A DNA stretch of 33,813 bases from an uncultured Pseudomonadota bacterium. Lineage in GTDB: Bacteria; Pseudomonadota; Gammaproteobacteria; Steroidobacterales; Steroidobacteraceae. Where the stretch lies: NCBI GenBank assembly GCA_902826575.1, contig CADEFJ010000021.1:1-33813 (forward strand). The letters run 5' to 3'. Both the position numbers and the translations under genes were made by a program. Numbering within the stretch: position 1 is the stretch's first letter; each line of letters begins with the position of its first letter. Below the pieces are notes generated by a model that was not told where the DNA came from, did not search any database, and saw nothing but the letters and a program-made list of their open reading frames with translations. Below, piece by piece: positions 23,968 to 32,227 of the stretch.

Positions 23968-26007
23968 TCAGCTCGCCTTGACCCGGCGCGCGAGTTCCGC
24001 GGGAACTTCCGGTCGCTTCAGGCCGCGCATCGTGAGACCGGGGTCGGGCGCACCCGGCAGGCGGAAGCCCGCGGCGGCCTTGCGCATGCCGGCCGAGAGT
24101 TCGGCGAGCTTGGCGATGGCGACCGAATTGGCGCTGGTGGATTCGGCGGTCTGCGCGCTGATCTCGCGCAGCACCTGCAGGTTGCGCGCGATGCTCTGCG
24201 CGGAGCTCGCCTGTTCGCGCGAGCTGCCTGAAATGTTCTGCACGAGGCTCGCGATCTGGTTCGACACCTGCTCGATTTCCTCGAGCGCGGCGCCCGCGTT
24301 CTCGGCGAGCAGCGCGCCGCCCACGACGTCGGTGGTGCTGCGCTCCATCGAAACGACGGCCTCGTTGGTGTCGGTCTGGATCGTGCGCACCAGCACCTCG
24401 ATCTGCTTGGTGGCGAGCGCCGAGCGCTCGGCGAGACGCTGCACTTCGTCGGCGACAACCGCAAAGCCGCGGCCGGCATCCCCCGCCATCGACGCCTGGA
24501 TCGAAGCGTTCAGCGCGAGGATGTTGGTCTGCTCGGCGATGTCGTTGATCAGCTCGACGATGCTGCCGATCTCCTGCGAGCTCTCGCCCAGGCGCTTGAT
24601 GCGCTTGCTGGTCTCCTGGATCGTCTCGCGGATCGCATTCATGCCGTCGATCGTGCGCCGCACGGCTTCGCCGCCCTTGTGCGCGACGTCGACCGAATGG
24701 CGCGCCACGTCGGAGGCGCGCTCGGCGTTGCCGGAGATTTCCTCCGTATTGGAGGCCATCGCCCCGGCGGATTCGGACGCGGCGGCGACCTGCTTCGACT
24801 GCGCGACGCTCGCCTTGGCAAGGTGCTGCGAAAGCGCCTGGGTCTGGCGCGCCGCGCTGTCGAGCTGCACCGAGGACTGGTTGATCGTCGTGACCAGGCC
24901 GCGCAGTGCCTCGATCGCGTAATTGATCGAATCGGCGATGGCGCCGGTGATGTCCTCCGTGACGGTCGCCTGCACGGTGAGATCGCCGTCGGCAAGGCTC
25001 GAGAGTTCGTCGAGCAGGCGCAGGATCGCCTGCTGGTTGCGATCGTTGTCGCGGGTCTGGGTCTCGGCGAGCGCGCGTTGGCGCTCGACGCCGAGGCGCA
25101 GGCCATTGAATTTCAGCAGCAACAGCAACAGCGGCAGGATTGCGGCGATGCCCAGCGCGATCGGCACCCACACCAGCCACGCCGGCCCGCTGCTGTCCGC
25201 ACCGGTGACCGCGAGATTGCCGAGCGCGCGCGCGCTGCTCGCCATCCGGTCGGCGGTCGCCTTGCCGGCGGCGAGTGTCGAGGCGGCACTGACGACATCG
25301 CCCACGGCCGCATTCAGCGTGGCGAATTGCTCGCCGAGGGCCACGGCACGCCGTTCGGCGTCACCACCCGAGGCGCGCGGCAAGCCGAGGCTCGTGTCGG
25401 AACCATCCAGGCCCTTGACGACGCGGCCGACGTAATCGGTGTTCTCGGCGAGGCGCGCGGCGATCTCGGCCTGCGTACCGCTGCCGCCGGCGAGGCGCTC
25501 CACATCGAGCTCGATGCGCGCGAGTGCGGTGGCGTACAGATCGAGGGGCCGGCCGATCACCGCACTCGGGGCCGCGCCCGGCACCGCGAGCGGCATCTTC
25601 GCCATCTCGGTGGCCATCGTGGGCGCGGTGCTCCGCACCGCGCCCACCGCGGCGGCCGCCCCCGACAGTGCCGGTGTCGCCTGCGCGAGCGCGGCGCCAT
25701 CGGACTGCAATGTGGCCCAGCGCCGGTCGCGTACCCAGGAGGCTTGCGGCGAGCGCTTCGCGAGCGAAGCCAGTTCCGCGAGGTTGTCGGCCACGGCGCG
25801 CAGCGCCGCGGCATCCCCGCGCGCGGCCGCGGGCGAATCGAGCGTGATGCTCTGCAGCGCAGTGGCGGCGACGCCCGCTGGCGAACTGGCGCGTCCGAGC
25901 AACCAGTAGGACCCGGCTGCCAGCAGCGCGAGCGCCATGGCGGCAATCACGTACTTGCCGAGGCTGCTCGCGGTGCGGGTCAATGACTGCTCGTCGTGCG
26001 TGCTCAT
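23968..26007 (-). CDS. pilJ: Methyl-accepting chemotaxis protein PilJ
   Basis: Inner-membrane receptor of the Chp system, thought to report type IV pilus state. The 679-aa length matches P. aeruginosa PilJ (682). Helix 1 is about residues 19-38 ([20 protein letters not shown]), then a periplasmic domain to about 272, helix 2 near 273-298 ([20 protein letters not shown]), and a long signalling coiled coil whose tip contains [23 protein letters not shown] 26007 places the first helix correctly; the frame extends to 26130 inside pilI. No receptor methyltransferase gene follows, unlike P. aeruginosa, where pilK lies between pilJ and chpA. Confidence 0.95.
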   Translation of the reverse strand: MSTHDEQSLTRTASSLGKYVIAAMALALLAAGSYWLLGRASSPAGVAATALQSITLDSPAAARGDAAALRAVADNLAELASLAKRSPQASWVRDRRWATLQSDGAALAQATPALSGAAAAVGAVRSTAPTMATEMAKMPLAVPGAAPSAVIGRPLDLYATALARIELDVERLAGGSGTQAEIAARLAENTDYVGRVVKGLDGSDTSLGLPRASGGDAERRAVALGEQFATLNAAVGDVVSAASTLAAGKATADRMASSARALGNLAVTGADSSGPAWLVWVPIALGIAAILPLLLLLLKFNGLRLGVERQRALAETQTRDNDRNQQAILRLLDELSSLADGDLTVQATVTEDITGAIADSINYAIEALRGLVTTINQSSVQLDSAARQTQALSQHLAKASVAQSKQVAAASESAGAMASNTEEISGNAERASDVARHSVDVAHKGGEAVRRTIDGMNAIRETIQETSKRIKRLGESSQEIGSIVELINDIAEQTNILALNASIQASMAGDAGRGFAVVADEVQRLAERSALATKQIEVLVRTIQTDTNEAVVSMERSTTDVVGGALLAENAGAALEEIEQVSNQIASLVQNISGSSREQASSAQSIARNLQVLREISAQTAESTSANSVAIAKLAELSAGMRKAAAGFRLPGAPDPGLTMRGLKRPEVPAELARRVKAS

Positions 26008-26021
26008 TGGGTTCTGTCTTG

Positions 26022-26585
26022 TCAGGCGGCCGCGTCGAGAAACGCCTGGCTTTCGATCAGTGTGCGCAGGCTCAGTACGGGCCACTGTTCCTGGCCGCGA
26101 CGAAAGGTCCCGGCGAGATAACGCTCGCACCGCACGATCGTCGGCGGCACGTCCCCGGAGAACTCCGCTTCGGCGAAGCGCCGGAAGCCGAGCACTTCAT
26201 CAACCAGCAGGCCCGCCGGGATCTCGCGGTGGTGCGCGACGATCACGCGCGCATTGCGCGTGACCGGCGTGACGCCGCTGCCGAGGAACTGTCGCAGGTC
26301 GAGTACCGGCAGCAGCTGCCCGCGCACGTTCGCGAGACCCTTGACCCAGCTCTTCGCACCCGGCACGCGGGTCAGCGCGCCCGGCACGCCCAGCACCTCA
26401 CGCGTTTCCTCGCGCGCGACCAGATAGAGCTCGCCGGCCATGCGCAGCGCGACGCCCACCCATTCGCGCCCGGACGAGCCGTCCTGCGCCACCTGCGCCG
26501 AGACCGCGCGTCCGCGCCGTTCGAGTTCCGAGAGCAGCTCGTAAGGCCGGTCGCGCAGGCTTCTGAGTGAGACGATTTCGGTCAT
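26022..26585 (-). CDS. pilI: CheW-like adaptor PilI
   Basis: Couples the PilJ receptor to the ChpA kinase. The 187-aa CheW-domain protein contains [40 protein letters not shown] and the late core strand [16 protein letters not shown], which are CheW hallmarks. ATG 26585 follows the pilH stop by one base; a GTG/ATG further upstream at 26597 would add four residues and overlap pilH. It precedes pilJ by 14 bases. Gene order and length agree with Pseudomonas PilI. Confidence 0.93.
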   Translation of the reverse strand: MTEIVSLRSLRDRPYELLSELERRGRAVSAQVAQDGSSGREWVGVALRMAGELYLVAREETREVLGVPGALTRVPGAKSWVKGLANVRGQLLPVLDLRQFLGSGVTPVTRNARVIVAHHREIPAGLLVDEVLGFRRFAEAEFSGDVPPTIVRCERYLAGTFRRGQEQWPVLSLRTLIESQAFLDAAA

Positions 26586-26586
26586 G

Positions 26587-26952
26587 TCAGGCGGCAAGTG
26601 TCGCCTGCGCCTTGGCGACGAGCTGGTCGGGCGAGACCGGCTTCACCATGTAATCCACGGCGCCCTGGCGCAGTCCCCAGATCTTGTCGGTTTCCTGGCC
26701 CTTGGAGGTCACCATGACGATCGGAATGGTGCGCGTATGCGGGTCGTTCGACAGCGCCCGGGTCGCCTGGTAGCCGTTCATGTTCGGCATGACGATGTCC
26801 ATGAAGATGAGATCGGGCTGGATCTCCTTCGCCATGCGCACGCCTTCGACGCCGTCGGTGGCGGTCGCGGTCTTGAAACCGTGCCGCTCGAGCGCGTTCT
26901 TGAACACGTGCACTTCAGTGGGTGAATCGTCGACGATCAGTATGAGCGCCAT
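26587..26952 (-). CDS. pilH: Response regulator PilH
   Basis: Single-domain receiver; in Pseudomonas it acts in pilus retraction control and as a phosphate sink for the Chp kinase. The 121-aa length equals that of P. aeruginosa PilH. The acidic pocket is IVDDS, the phosphoacceptor Asp is in IFMDIVMPNMNGYQ, and TSK and KPV complete the conserved receiver residues. ATG 26952 gives a nine-base spacing from GGGAG, better than the two ATGs just upstream at 26958 and 26961, and matches the known N-terminus. There is no output domain. Confidence 0.94.
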   Translation of the reverse strand: MALILIVDDSPTEVHVFKNALERHGFKTATATDGVEGVRMAKEIQPDLIFMDIVMPNMNGYQATRALSNDPHTRTIPIVMVTSKGQETDKIWGLRQGAVDYMVKPVSPDQLVAKAQATLAA

Positions 26953-26957
26953 CGCCA

Positions 26958-27350
26958 TCATCTCCCGACATGCGACTCGATTGCGGCCAGCAGCTCGTCC
27001 TTGGTGAAGGGCTTGGTCAGATAGTGCTCGGAGCCGACGATGCGGCCCCGGGCGCGGTCGAACAGCCCGTCCTTGGAGGACAGCATGATCACCGGAATGG
27101 ATTTGTAGACCTTGTTGTGCTTGATCAGCGAACAGGTCTGGTAGCCATCGAGCCGCGGCATCATGATGTCCACGAACACGATGTCGGGCTGGTGGTCGGC
27201 TATCTTCGCGAGCGCATCGAACCCGTCGATGGCCGTATAGACCTCGCAACCTTCCTTCGTCAGCAGCGTTTCGGCCGTACGACGGATGGTCTTGCTGTCA
27301 TCGATGACGAGGACCTTCAGACCCCCGAGCTTCGAGTTGGCGCCATTCAC
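26958..27350 (-). CDS. pilG: Response regulator PilG
   Basis: Single-domain receiver promoting pilus extension and cAMP production in Pseudomonas; first gene of the Chp operon. The 130-aa product is strikingly similar to P. aeruginosa PilG through VLVIDDSKTIRRTAETLL, IDGFDALAKIADHQPDIVFV and DIMMPRLDGYQTC, with phosphoacceptor Asp in VDIMMP, and KDGLFDRARGRIVGSEHYL. The start is GTG 27350 with GGGAG ten bases upstream; the frame extends to 27470 across the intergenic region without support. It is divergent from gshB across 134 bp, where the operon promoter should lie. Confidence 0.94.
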   Translation of the reverse strand: MNGANSKLGGLKVLVIDDSKTIRRTAETLLTKEGCEVYTAIDGFDALAKIADHQPDIVFVDIMMPRLDGYQTCSLIKHNKVYKSIPVIMLSSKDGLFDRARGRIVGSEHYLTKPFTKDELLAAIESHVGR

Positions 27351-27484
27351 TTGAGCACTTCTCCCGGCGCGTTTTCGCGCAGAATCAACCGGCAAGCTGC
27401 CGCGCGTTTTAACATATCGGTATACCCCCCGCCATGCCGGCCACGTCACGTTTCCGGCAACAGGCGGCAAACAAGGAGCCCTGG

Positions 27485-28438
27485 ATGACCGTGCGCCCGA
27501 GTCTCGCCGTGGTGATGGACCCCATCGCCGACATCAAGTACGCCAAAGACTCCACCCTGGCCATGCTGCTGGCCGCTGCGGCCCGCGGCTGGGACCTGTG
27601 GTACCTGGAGCAGCATGATCTCTCACTGTGCGATGGCGTCGCGTGGGGCCGCGCACGAGCGCTGCAGGTGCATGCCGATCCTGTGAAGTGGTTCACACTC
27701 GGCGCACCGGAAAACCTGCGCCTCGGCGAGCTCGACTGCATCCTGATGCGCAAGGACCCCCCCTTCGACACCGAGTACATCTATACGACCTACATCCTCG
27801 AGCGGGCCGAGCTTGCCGGCGCCCTCGTGGTCAACCGGCCGCGCGGCCTGCGCGACATGAATGAGAAGGTGTACACGGCGTGGTTCCCGCAGTGCTGTGC
27901 GCCAACGCTCATAACCCGCGACATGGCCGACATGGGTGCCTTCCTCGCCGAGCACGGCAAGGTGGTCGCCAAGCCCCTGCACGGCATGGGCGGACGCTCG
28001 ATCTTCGTACTCGAGGCGGGCGACAAGAACGCGAATGTCGTCTTCGAGACCCTGACCGACTACGGCAGCCGCTTTGCGATCGTGCAGCGGTACCTGCCTG
28101 AAATAGTCGAGACGGGCGATTCGCGCGTGCTGCTGGTCGACGGGGAGCCGATCCCCTACGCGCTCGCGCGCATCCCGACCGCCGCCGACCATCGCGGCAA
28201 CCTGGCAGCCGGGGCCCGAGGACAGGGGCGAGCGCTCAACGACCGCGACCGCTGGCTTGCTGCCGAGATCGGCCCGAAGCTCGCGGCCGAGGGCATGCTG
28301 TTCGTCGGGCTCGACGTGATCGGCGGCTTCGTCACCGAGATCAACGTGACCAGTCCCACCGGCATCCGCGAACTCGACCGGCAGTTCAACCTGAACATTG
28401 GCGCAGTTCTCATGGATGCCATCGAGCGGCGTCTATAA
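27485..28438 (+). CDS. gshB: Glutathione synthetase
   Basis: ATP-grasp enzyme joining gamma-glutamylcysteine and glycine. The 317-aa length matches E. coli GshB (316). Visible signatures include VVMDPIADIKYAKDST, MRKDPPFDTEYIYTTYILER, the ATP-grasp lysine region VVAKPLHGMGGRSIF, and the C-terminal GLDVIGGFVTEINVTSPTG. ATG 27485 has AAGGAG six bases upstream; an ATG at 27434 would add 17 residues without family support. The divergent neighbour is pilG, and tonB follows, as in Pseudomonas. Confidence 0.97.
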   Translation: MTVRPSLAVVMDPIADIKYAKDSTLAMLLAAAARGWDLWYLEQHDLSLCDGVAWGRARALQVHADPVKWFTLGAPENLRLGELDCILMRKDPPFDTEYIYTTYILERAELAGALVVNRPRGLRDMNEKVYTAWFPQCCAPTLITRDMADMGAFLAEHGKVVAKPLHGMGGRSIFVLEAGDKNANVVFETLTDYGSRFAIVQRYLPEIVETGDSRVLLVDGEPIPYALARIPTAADHRGNLAAGARGQGRALNDRDRWLAAEIGPKLAAEGMLFVGLDVIGGFVTEINVTSPTGIRELDRQFNLNIGAVLMDAIERRL

Positions 28439-28439
28439 T
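28434..28439 (+). promoter_or_regulatory. tonB: Consensus -10 hexamer directly before tonB
   Basis: A perfect TATAAT overlaps the gshB stop codon and lies six bases before GTG 28446. No good -35 is visible at 16-19 bases upstream. If active, transcription would start at or beside the tonB start codon, giving a leaderless message; tonB also has no visible ribosome site. Suggestive only. Confidence 0.35.
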
Positions 28440-28445
28440 TCCCGC

Positions 28446-29327
28446 GTGGCGTCTGCGGCCCTGGCAGTGAAGGAAGGCATCGCTCCGGTCAGGGACCGGC
28501 TGGTGACCATGTGGTTCCTCGCCGCGTTGCTGCACGCCATGGTGATCCTCGGCATCACCTTCGGCAGCGAAAGCGGCGGCGGCTCGGCGCCCGGCCTCAA
28601 GGTGCTGCTGGTGTCGACCGAAATGCCCGAGGCCGAGCGCAACGACGACGCCGCCTACCTCGCCCAGCGCACCCAGCTCGGCTCCGGCACCGATGCCGCC
28701 GGTAGCGCGGCACGCAGCCAGGCGCGCATGGGGAACACGGAACCCGAGCCCGCGCCGGAGCAGCGCCATGCCCGCGACGAACGTGTACTGACCGCACATG
28801 TGCAGAGCAGCACGATTCGCTACATCGGCACGATAGACACCGCGCGCGAGCGCCCGCCGCCGACTCCCGCGGCGCTGGTAGACGCCCGCGAGCCCCAGGC
28901 CGTCGCCGGCGAGGACCTCGAATCGAGCGAACTGGCAGGCCCGGCGCGCGATGAACTGTGGATCACGCCGGACACACGCGAATCGAGCCTCGCGCCGTAT
29001 CTCGATGCGTGGCGCCGCAAGGTCGAACGCCTCGGCACGCTCAACTACCCCGCAGCGGCGCGCCAGGCTGCCGGCACGACCAGCCCGGTGCTGGAGGTGG
29101 CGATCGCCGCCGACGGCACACTCGCCTCCGCCGACATCCAGCGCACCAGCGGTTCACCGGAACTCGACGCCGCGGCCATTTCGATCCTGCGCCTCGCAAG
29201 TCCCTTCGAGCCCTTCCCGCGCGAACTCGCCGCGAACTACCGCGTGTTGCGTTTCGCCTACGCCTGGGAGTTCGCCGGCAGCGGCGCTTCCCCGGGAACC
29301 GTGACGGCGCCGGCCGATTCGCGCTAG
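28446..29327 (+). CDS. tonB: Energy transducer TonB (TonB3-like)
   Basis: Couples the proton motive force to outer-membrane receptors, or in the TonB3 case supports type IV pilus function. The 293-aa protein has one N-terminal helix (about 22-40, MWFLAALLHAMVILGITFG), a periplasmic spacer that is not the strongly Pro-rich type of classical TonB, and a C-terminal TonB domain about 185-276 with LGTLNYPAAARQAAG and SGSPELDAAAISILRLASPF. Its place between gshB and yqgE equals that of P. aeruginosa tonB3 (PA0406), needed for normal twitching. Whether it also energises the BtuB encoded in this window is open. GTG 28446 has no clear ribosome site. Confidence 0.87.
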   Translation: MASAALAVKEGIAPVRDRLVTMWFLAALLHAMVILGITFGSESGGGSAPGLKVLLVSTEMPEAERNDDAAYLAQRTQLGSGTDAAGSAARSQARMGNTEPEPAPEQRHARDERVLTAHVQSSTIRYIGTIDTARERPPPTPAALVDAREPQAVAGEDLESSELAGPARDELWITPDTRESSLAPYLDAWRRKVERLGTLNYPAAARQAAGTTSPVLEVAIAADGTLASADIQRTSGSPELDAAAISILRLASPFEPFPRELAANYRVLRFAYAWEFAGSGASPGTVTAPADSR

Positions 29328-29360
29328 CGGGAACTCGCGCGAGTGCCCATACTTCACGTC

Positions 29361-29927
29361 ATGGGCGATTCAACTTCACTGACGAATCACCTGCTGGTGG
29401 CGATGCCTTCGCTCGCGGATCCCAATTTCGCGCAGACGGTCACTCTCATTTGCGAGCACAGTGCCGATCGGGGCGCGCTCGGCATCGTCGTCAACAAGCC
29501 GTTGCCGATGAAACTCGCCGACGTGCTGGCGCAGATGAAGCTCGACGCGCTCGACGACAGCATCGGCGCGCGCCCGGTGCTGCGCGGTGGGCCCGTGCAC
29601 ACCGACCGCGGTTTCGTCCTGCACCGGCCGGGCGGCGAATGGGATTCGAGCCATCGGGTTTCAGGTTTGATCCAGGTCACCACCTCGCGCGATGTCCTCG
29701 CGGCCATGGCGAACGGCGCCGGTCCCGACGGCGCGTTCATCGCGCTCGGCTATGCGGGCTGGGAGTCGGGCCAGCTCGAACGGGAAATGCTGGACAACGC
29801 GTGGTTCTCCATCCCCGCCGATGAAGCCATCGTGTTCGACCTGCCTTACGAGGAACGCTGGCCGGCAGTGTGGCGACTCCTCGGCGTCGACCTCGAGAAG
29901 ATGACTCCCTTTGCCGGGCACGCCTGA
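29361..29927 (+). CDS. yqgE: YqgE/AlgH family protein (UPF0301, DUF179)
   Basis: Function uncertain; the Pseudomonas homologue AlgH affects alginate regulation. The 188-aa protein shows the family's NHLLVAMPSLADPNFAQTVT, then GALGIVVNKPL, VLRGGPVHTDRGFVLH and the C-terminal IALGYAGWESGQLEREM with NAWFSIPAD. I chose ATG 29361, which gives a length nearly identical to AlgH (189); GTG 29343 would add six residues. It overlaps ruvX by 17 bases, the usual pairing in gammaproteobacteria. Confidence 0.94.
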   Translation: MGDSTSLTNHLLVAMPSLADPNFAQTVTLICEHSADRGALGIVVNKPLPMKLADVLAQMKLDALDDSIGARPVLRGGPVHTDRGFVLHRPGGEWDSSHRVSGLIQVTTSRDVLAAMANGAGPDGAFIALGYAGWESGQLEREMLDNAWFSIPADEAIVFDLPYEERWPAVWRLLGVDLEKMTPFAGHA

Positions 29928-30357
29928 CAGCGTACGCGTCGCCCTGGCTTTCGACTTCGGCCTGCGGCGCATCGGCGTCGCGGTGGGCGACACGCTCACC
30001 GGCAGCGCGGCGGCGCGCGCGACCGTGCCCTCGCACGCCACCGGCCCCGACTGGCCGGCCATCGATCGCATCGTGCGCGAGAGCGCCCCGCACATCCTGG
30101 TGGTCGGCAAGCCCTATAATGTCGGCGGTGACGACAGCACTATGACCACGCTTGCGGGCCAGTTCGCCGCGGAACTCGCGGCGCGCTACCCACTGCCGGT
30201 CGAGCAGGTCGACGAGCGTTACTCCTCCATCGAGGCCAGCACTCATCTCAAGGCGCAGCGCGCGAGCGGTGAGCGCAAGCGGCGGCTGCGCAAGGAGGAC
30301 GTGGACAGCGCGGCGGCGGTCGTGATTCTGAGGCGATGGCTGGAAGGCGAACGATGA
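29911..30357 (+). CDS. ruvX: Holliday junction resolvase-like YqgF/RuvX, pre-16S rRNA nuclease
   Basis: RNase H-fold nuclease implicated in maturing the 5' end of 16S rRNA. The 148-aa protein has the three acidic motifs: ALAFDFGLRRIGVAVGD, VEQVDERYSSIEA and DVDSAAAVVIL. TTG 29911 is the only possible start, because an in-frame TGA stands just upstream at 29902 and no ATG or GTG precedes the first conserved motif. It overlaps yqgE by 17 bases and pyrB by four (ATGA), indicating a tightly coupled operon. Confidence 0.93.
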   Translation: MPGTPDSVRVALAFDFGLRRIGVAVGDTLTGSAAARATVPSHATGPDWPAIDRIVRESAPHILVVGKPYNVGGDDSTMTTLAGQFAAELAARYPLPVEQVDERYSSIEASTHLKAQRASGERKRRLRKEDVDSAAAVVILRRWLEGER

Positions 30358-31301
30358 CGAGACAGACGCGCACCGACGGCTCGCTGCGCCACCTGCTGAC
30401 ACTCGAGGGGCTCTCGCGCGCGGAAATCGAGCTGCTGCTCGCGCGCGCGCAGGATTACGTGCGCCCGCTCGGCGCGCGTCCCGCGACCAGCAGGGCGCTC
30501 GCCGGCATCACGGTCGCGAACCTGTTCACCGAGCCCTCGACCCGCACGCGCATTTCGTTCGAGCTCGCCGCCAGGCGACTCGGCGCCGAAGTCGTGAACC
30601 TGGAAGTGCAGCTGTCCTCGCGCGCCAAGGGCGAGAGCATGCTCGACACCGTGCTTACCCTCGAATCGCTGCACGTCGACGTGTTCGTGATCCGCGATGC
30701 CGAGTCCGGGGTCGCGAGCCAGGTCGCGGCCGGCGTCGCGCCGCATGTCAGCGTGCTGTCGGCGGGCGAAGGCAGCGTCGCGCATCCCACCCAGGGCCTG
30801 CTCGATGCGCTCACGATCCGCCAGAGGAAGGGTCGCATCGAGGGCCTCACCGTCGCGATCGTCGGCGACGTGCGTCATTCGCGCGTGGCGCGCTCGGCGT
30901 ATCACGCGCTGACCACGCTCGGCGTGCACGAACTGCGCGTGGTCGCGCCACCGGCGCTGCTGCCGGGCGAAGCTGAATTTCCCGGCGCGGCCCGCTACAC
31001 CGAAATCGACGCGGGCATGCAAGGCGCCGATGTCGTGATGATGCTGCGCATCCAGCGCGAGCGCATGCAGGACGACGCGCAGCTCGATGCCGGGGAATAC
31101 TTCCGCGAATTCGGCCTGACGAGCGAGCGCCTGAAGCTCGCAAAACCCGACGCCATCGTGATGCACCCGCAACCGATGAACCGCGGAGTCGAGATCGCCT
31201 CCGACGTGGCCGACGGGCCGCAGTCCGCGATCCGCGACCAGGTGAGCAACGGAGTGGCGGTGCGCATGGCGGTGCTCGCCACCGTGGTACGCCCGGCATG
31301 A
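30354..31301 (+). CDS. pyrB: Aspartate carbamoyltransferase catalytic subunit
   Basis: First committed step of pyrimidine synthesis, joining carbamoyl phosphate and aspartate. The 315-aa protein contains the carbamoyl-phosphate loop EPSTRTRISFE, the HPTQGLLDALTI block, VGDVRHSRVARS, and MHPQPMNRGVEI. ATG 30354 has GGAAGG six bases upstream and overlaps the ruvX stop. In Pseudomonas pyrR lies between ruvX and pyrB and a pyrC-like gene follows; here pyrR is absent and a PyrK-like gene follows with an ATGA overlap. No pyrI-type regulatory subunit is visible. Confidence 0.96.
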   Translation: MTRQTRTDGSLRHLLTLEGLSRAEIELLLARAQDYVRPLGARPATSRALAGITVANLFTEPSTRTRISFELAARRLGAEVVNLEVQLSSRAKGESMLDTVLTLESLHVDVFVIRDAESGVASQVAAGVAPHVSVLSAGEGSVAHPTQGLLDALTIRQRKGRIEGLTVAIVGDVRHSRVARSAYHALTTLGVHELRVVAPPALLPGEAEFPGAARYTEIDAGMQGADVVMMLRIQRERMQDDAQLDAGEYFREFGLTSERLKLAKPDAIVMHPQPMNRGVEIASDVADGPQSAIRDQVSNGVAVRMAVLATVVRPA

Positions 31302-32227
31302 GCGCGGCACCCGCGGCCGGCAAGGCCCATCGCGGCACGATCCATCTCGAGGACGGGCGAGTGCTCGCGCGGCAGGAATTCGCGGGCGAGCAGTTCGTGC
31401 TGCGCATCGAGGCGGCGAAGTGCGCCGCGCGCGCGACGCCGGGCTCGTTCGTTCACCTTGCCTGCGATGCCGATATCCCGATGCGCCGGCCACTGTCGAT
31501 CATGCGCGCCGACCCGCGCGCGGGCTGGATCGACATCCTCTTCAAAGTGATCGGCACGGGACTTGCGGCGCTCGCCGAACGCAAGGTCGGCGACACGCTG
31601 TCCGTGCTGGGCCCCATTGGCCACGGCTTCGAGCCGCATCCGGCCCGACCGCTCACTCTTCTTATAGGGGGCGGAGTCGGCATCCCGCCGATGGTGTTCC
31701 TGGCCGAGCGCCTCGCGGCACGCACCGACGTGAAGTGGCAGCCGCTCGTGTTGATGGGCTCGGAGATCCCCTTCCCGTTCGACACGCGCCCCTCGACGAT
31801 TCTCGTGCCGGGCATGCCCGACGGCGTGATCGCCGCGATGCCGTTGCTCGATGGACTCAGCGTGCCGAGCCGGCTGGCGAGCAAGTCGGGGTTCCCCGGT
31901 TGCTACGACGGTTTCGTCACCGAGCTCGCCGACGCGTGGCTGCGCGCGCTGCCTGCGCAGCGACTCGCGGAAGTCGAGATCTTTGCCTGCGGCCCGACCT
32001 TGATGCTCGAGGCCACCGCGCGCCTCGCGCGCAAGTACGAACTGCCCTGCCAGGTCTCGCTCGAGGAATTCATGGCGTGCGCGGTGGGCGGCTGCGCCGG
32101 CTGCACGGTGCCCGTGAGGACCGATGAGGGTCCGGCGATGAAGCGGGTGTGCGTGGACGGGCCGGTATTCGACGCGTATGCGGTCTTCAGCGCGTCGGAC
32201 CGGACAGACCCTCGACCCACGGGCTGA
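31298..32227 (+). CDS. PyrK-like iron-sulfur flavoprotein (dihydroorotate dehydrogenase electron-transfer subunit type)
   Basis: Ferredoxin-reductase-fold protein expected to pass electrons between NAD(H) and a partner dehydrogenase. In the 309-aa product, MRRPLSIMR (62-70) is the FAD site, LLIGGGVGIPPMVFL (121-135) the NAD-binding loop, and Cys261, Cys266, Cys269 and Cys285 form the C-terminal [2Fe-2S] site (CAVGGCAGC then CVDGPVF), as in PyrK of type 1B dihydroorotate dehydrogenase. PyrK is usually about 256 aa, so this one is longer. It is coupled to pyrB by ATGA, supporting a pyrimidine role, yet no catalytic PyrD subunit lies nearby. Its last 41 bp overlap the convergent antitoxin-toxin gene. 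Confidence 0.85.
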   Translation: MSAAPAAGKAHRGTIHLEDGRVLARQEFAGEQFVLRIEAAKCAARATPGSFVHLACDADIPMRRPLSIMRADPRAGWIDILFKVIGTGLAALAERKVGDTLSVLGPIGHGFEPHPARPLTLLIGGGVGIPPMVFLAERLAARTDVKWQPLVLMGSEIPFPFDTRPSTILVPGMPDGVIAAMPLLDGLSVPSRLASKSGFPGCYDGFVTELADAWLRALPAQRLAEVEIFACGPTLMLEATARLARKYELPCQVSLEEFMACAVGGCAGCTVPVRTDEGPAMKRVCVDGPVFDAYAVFSASDRTDPRPTG

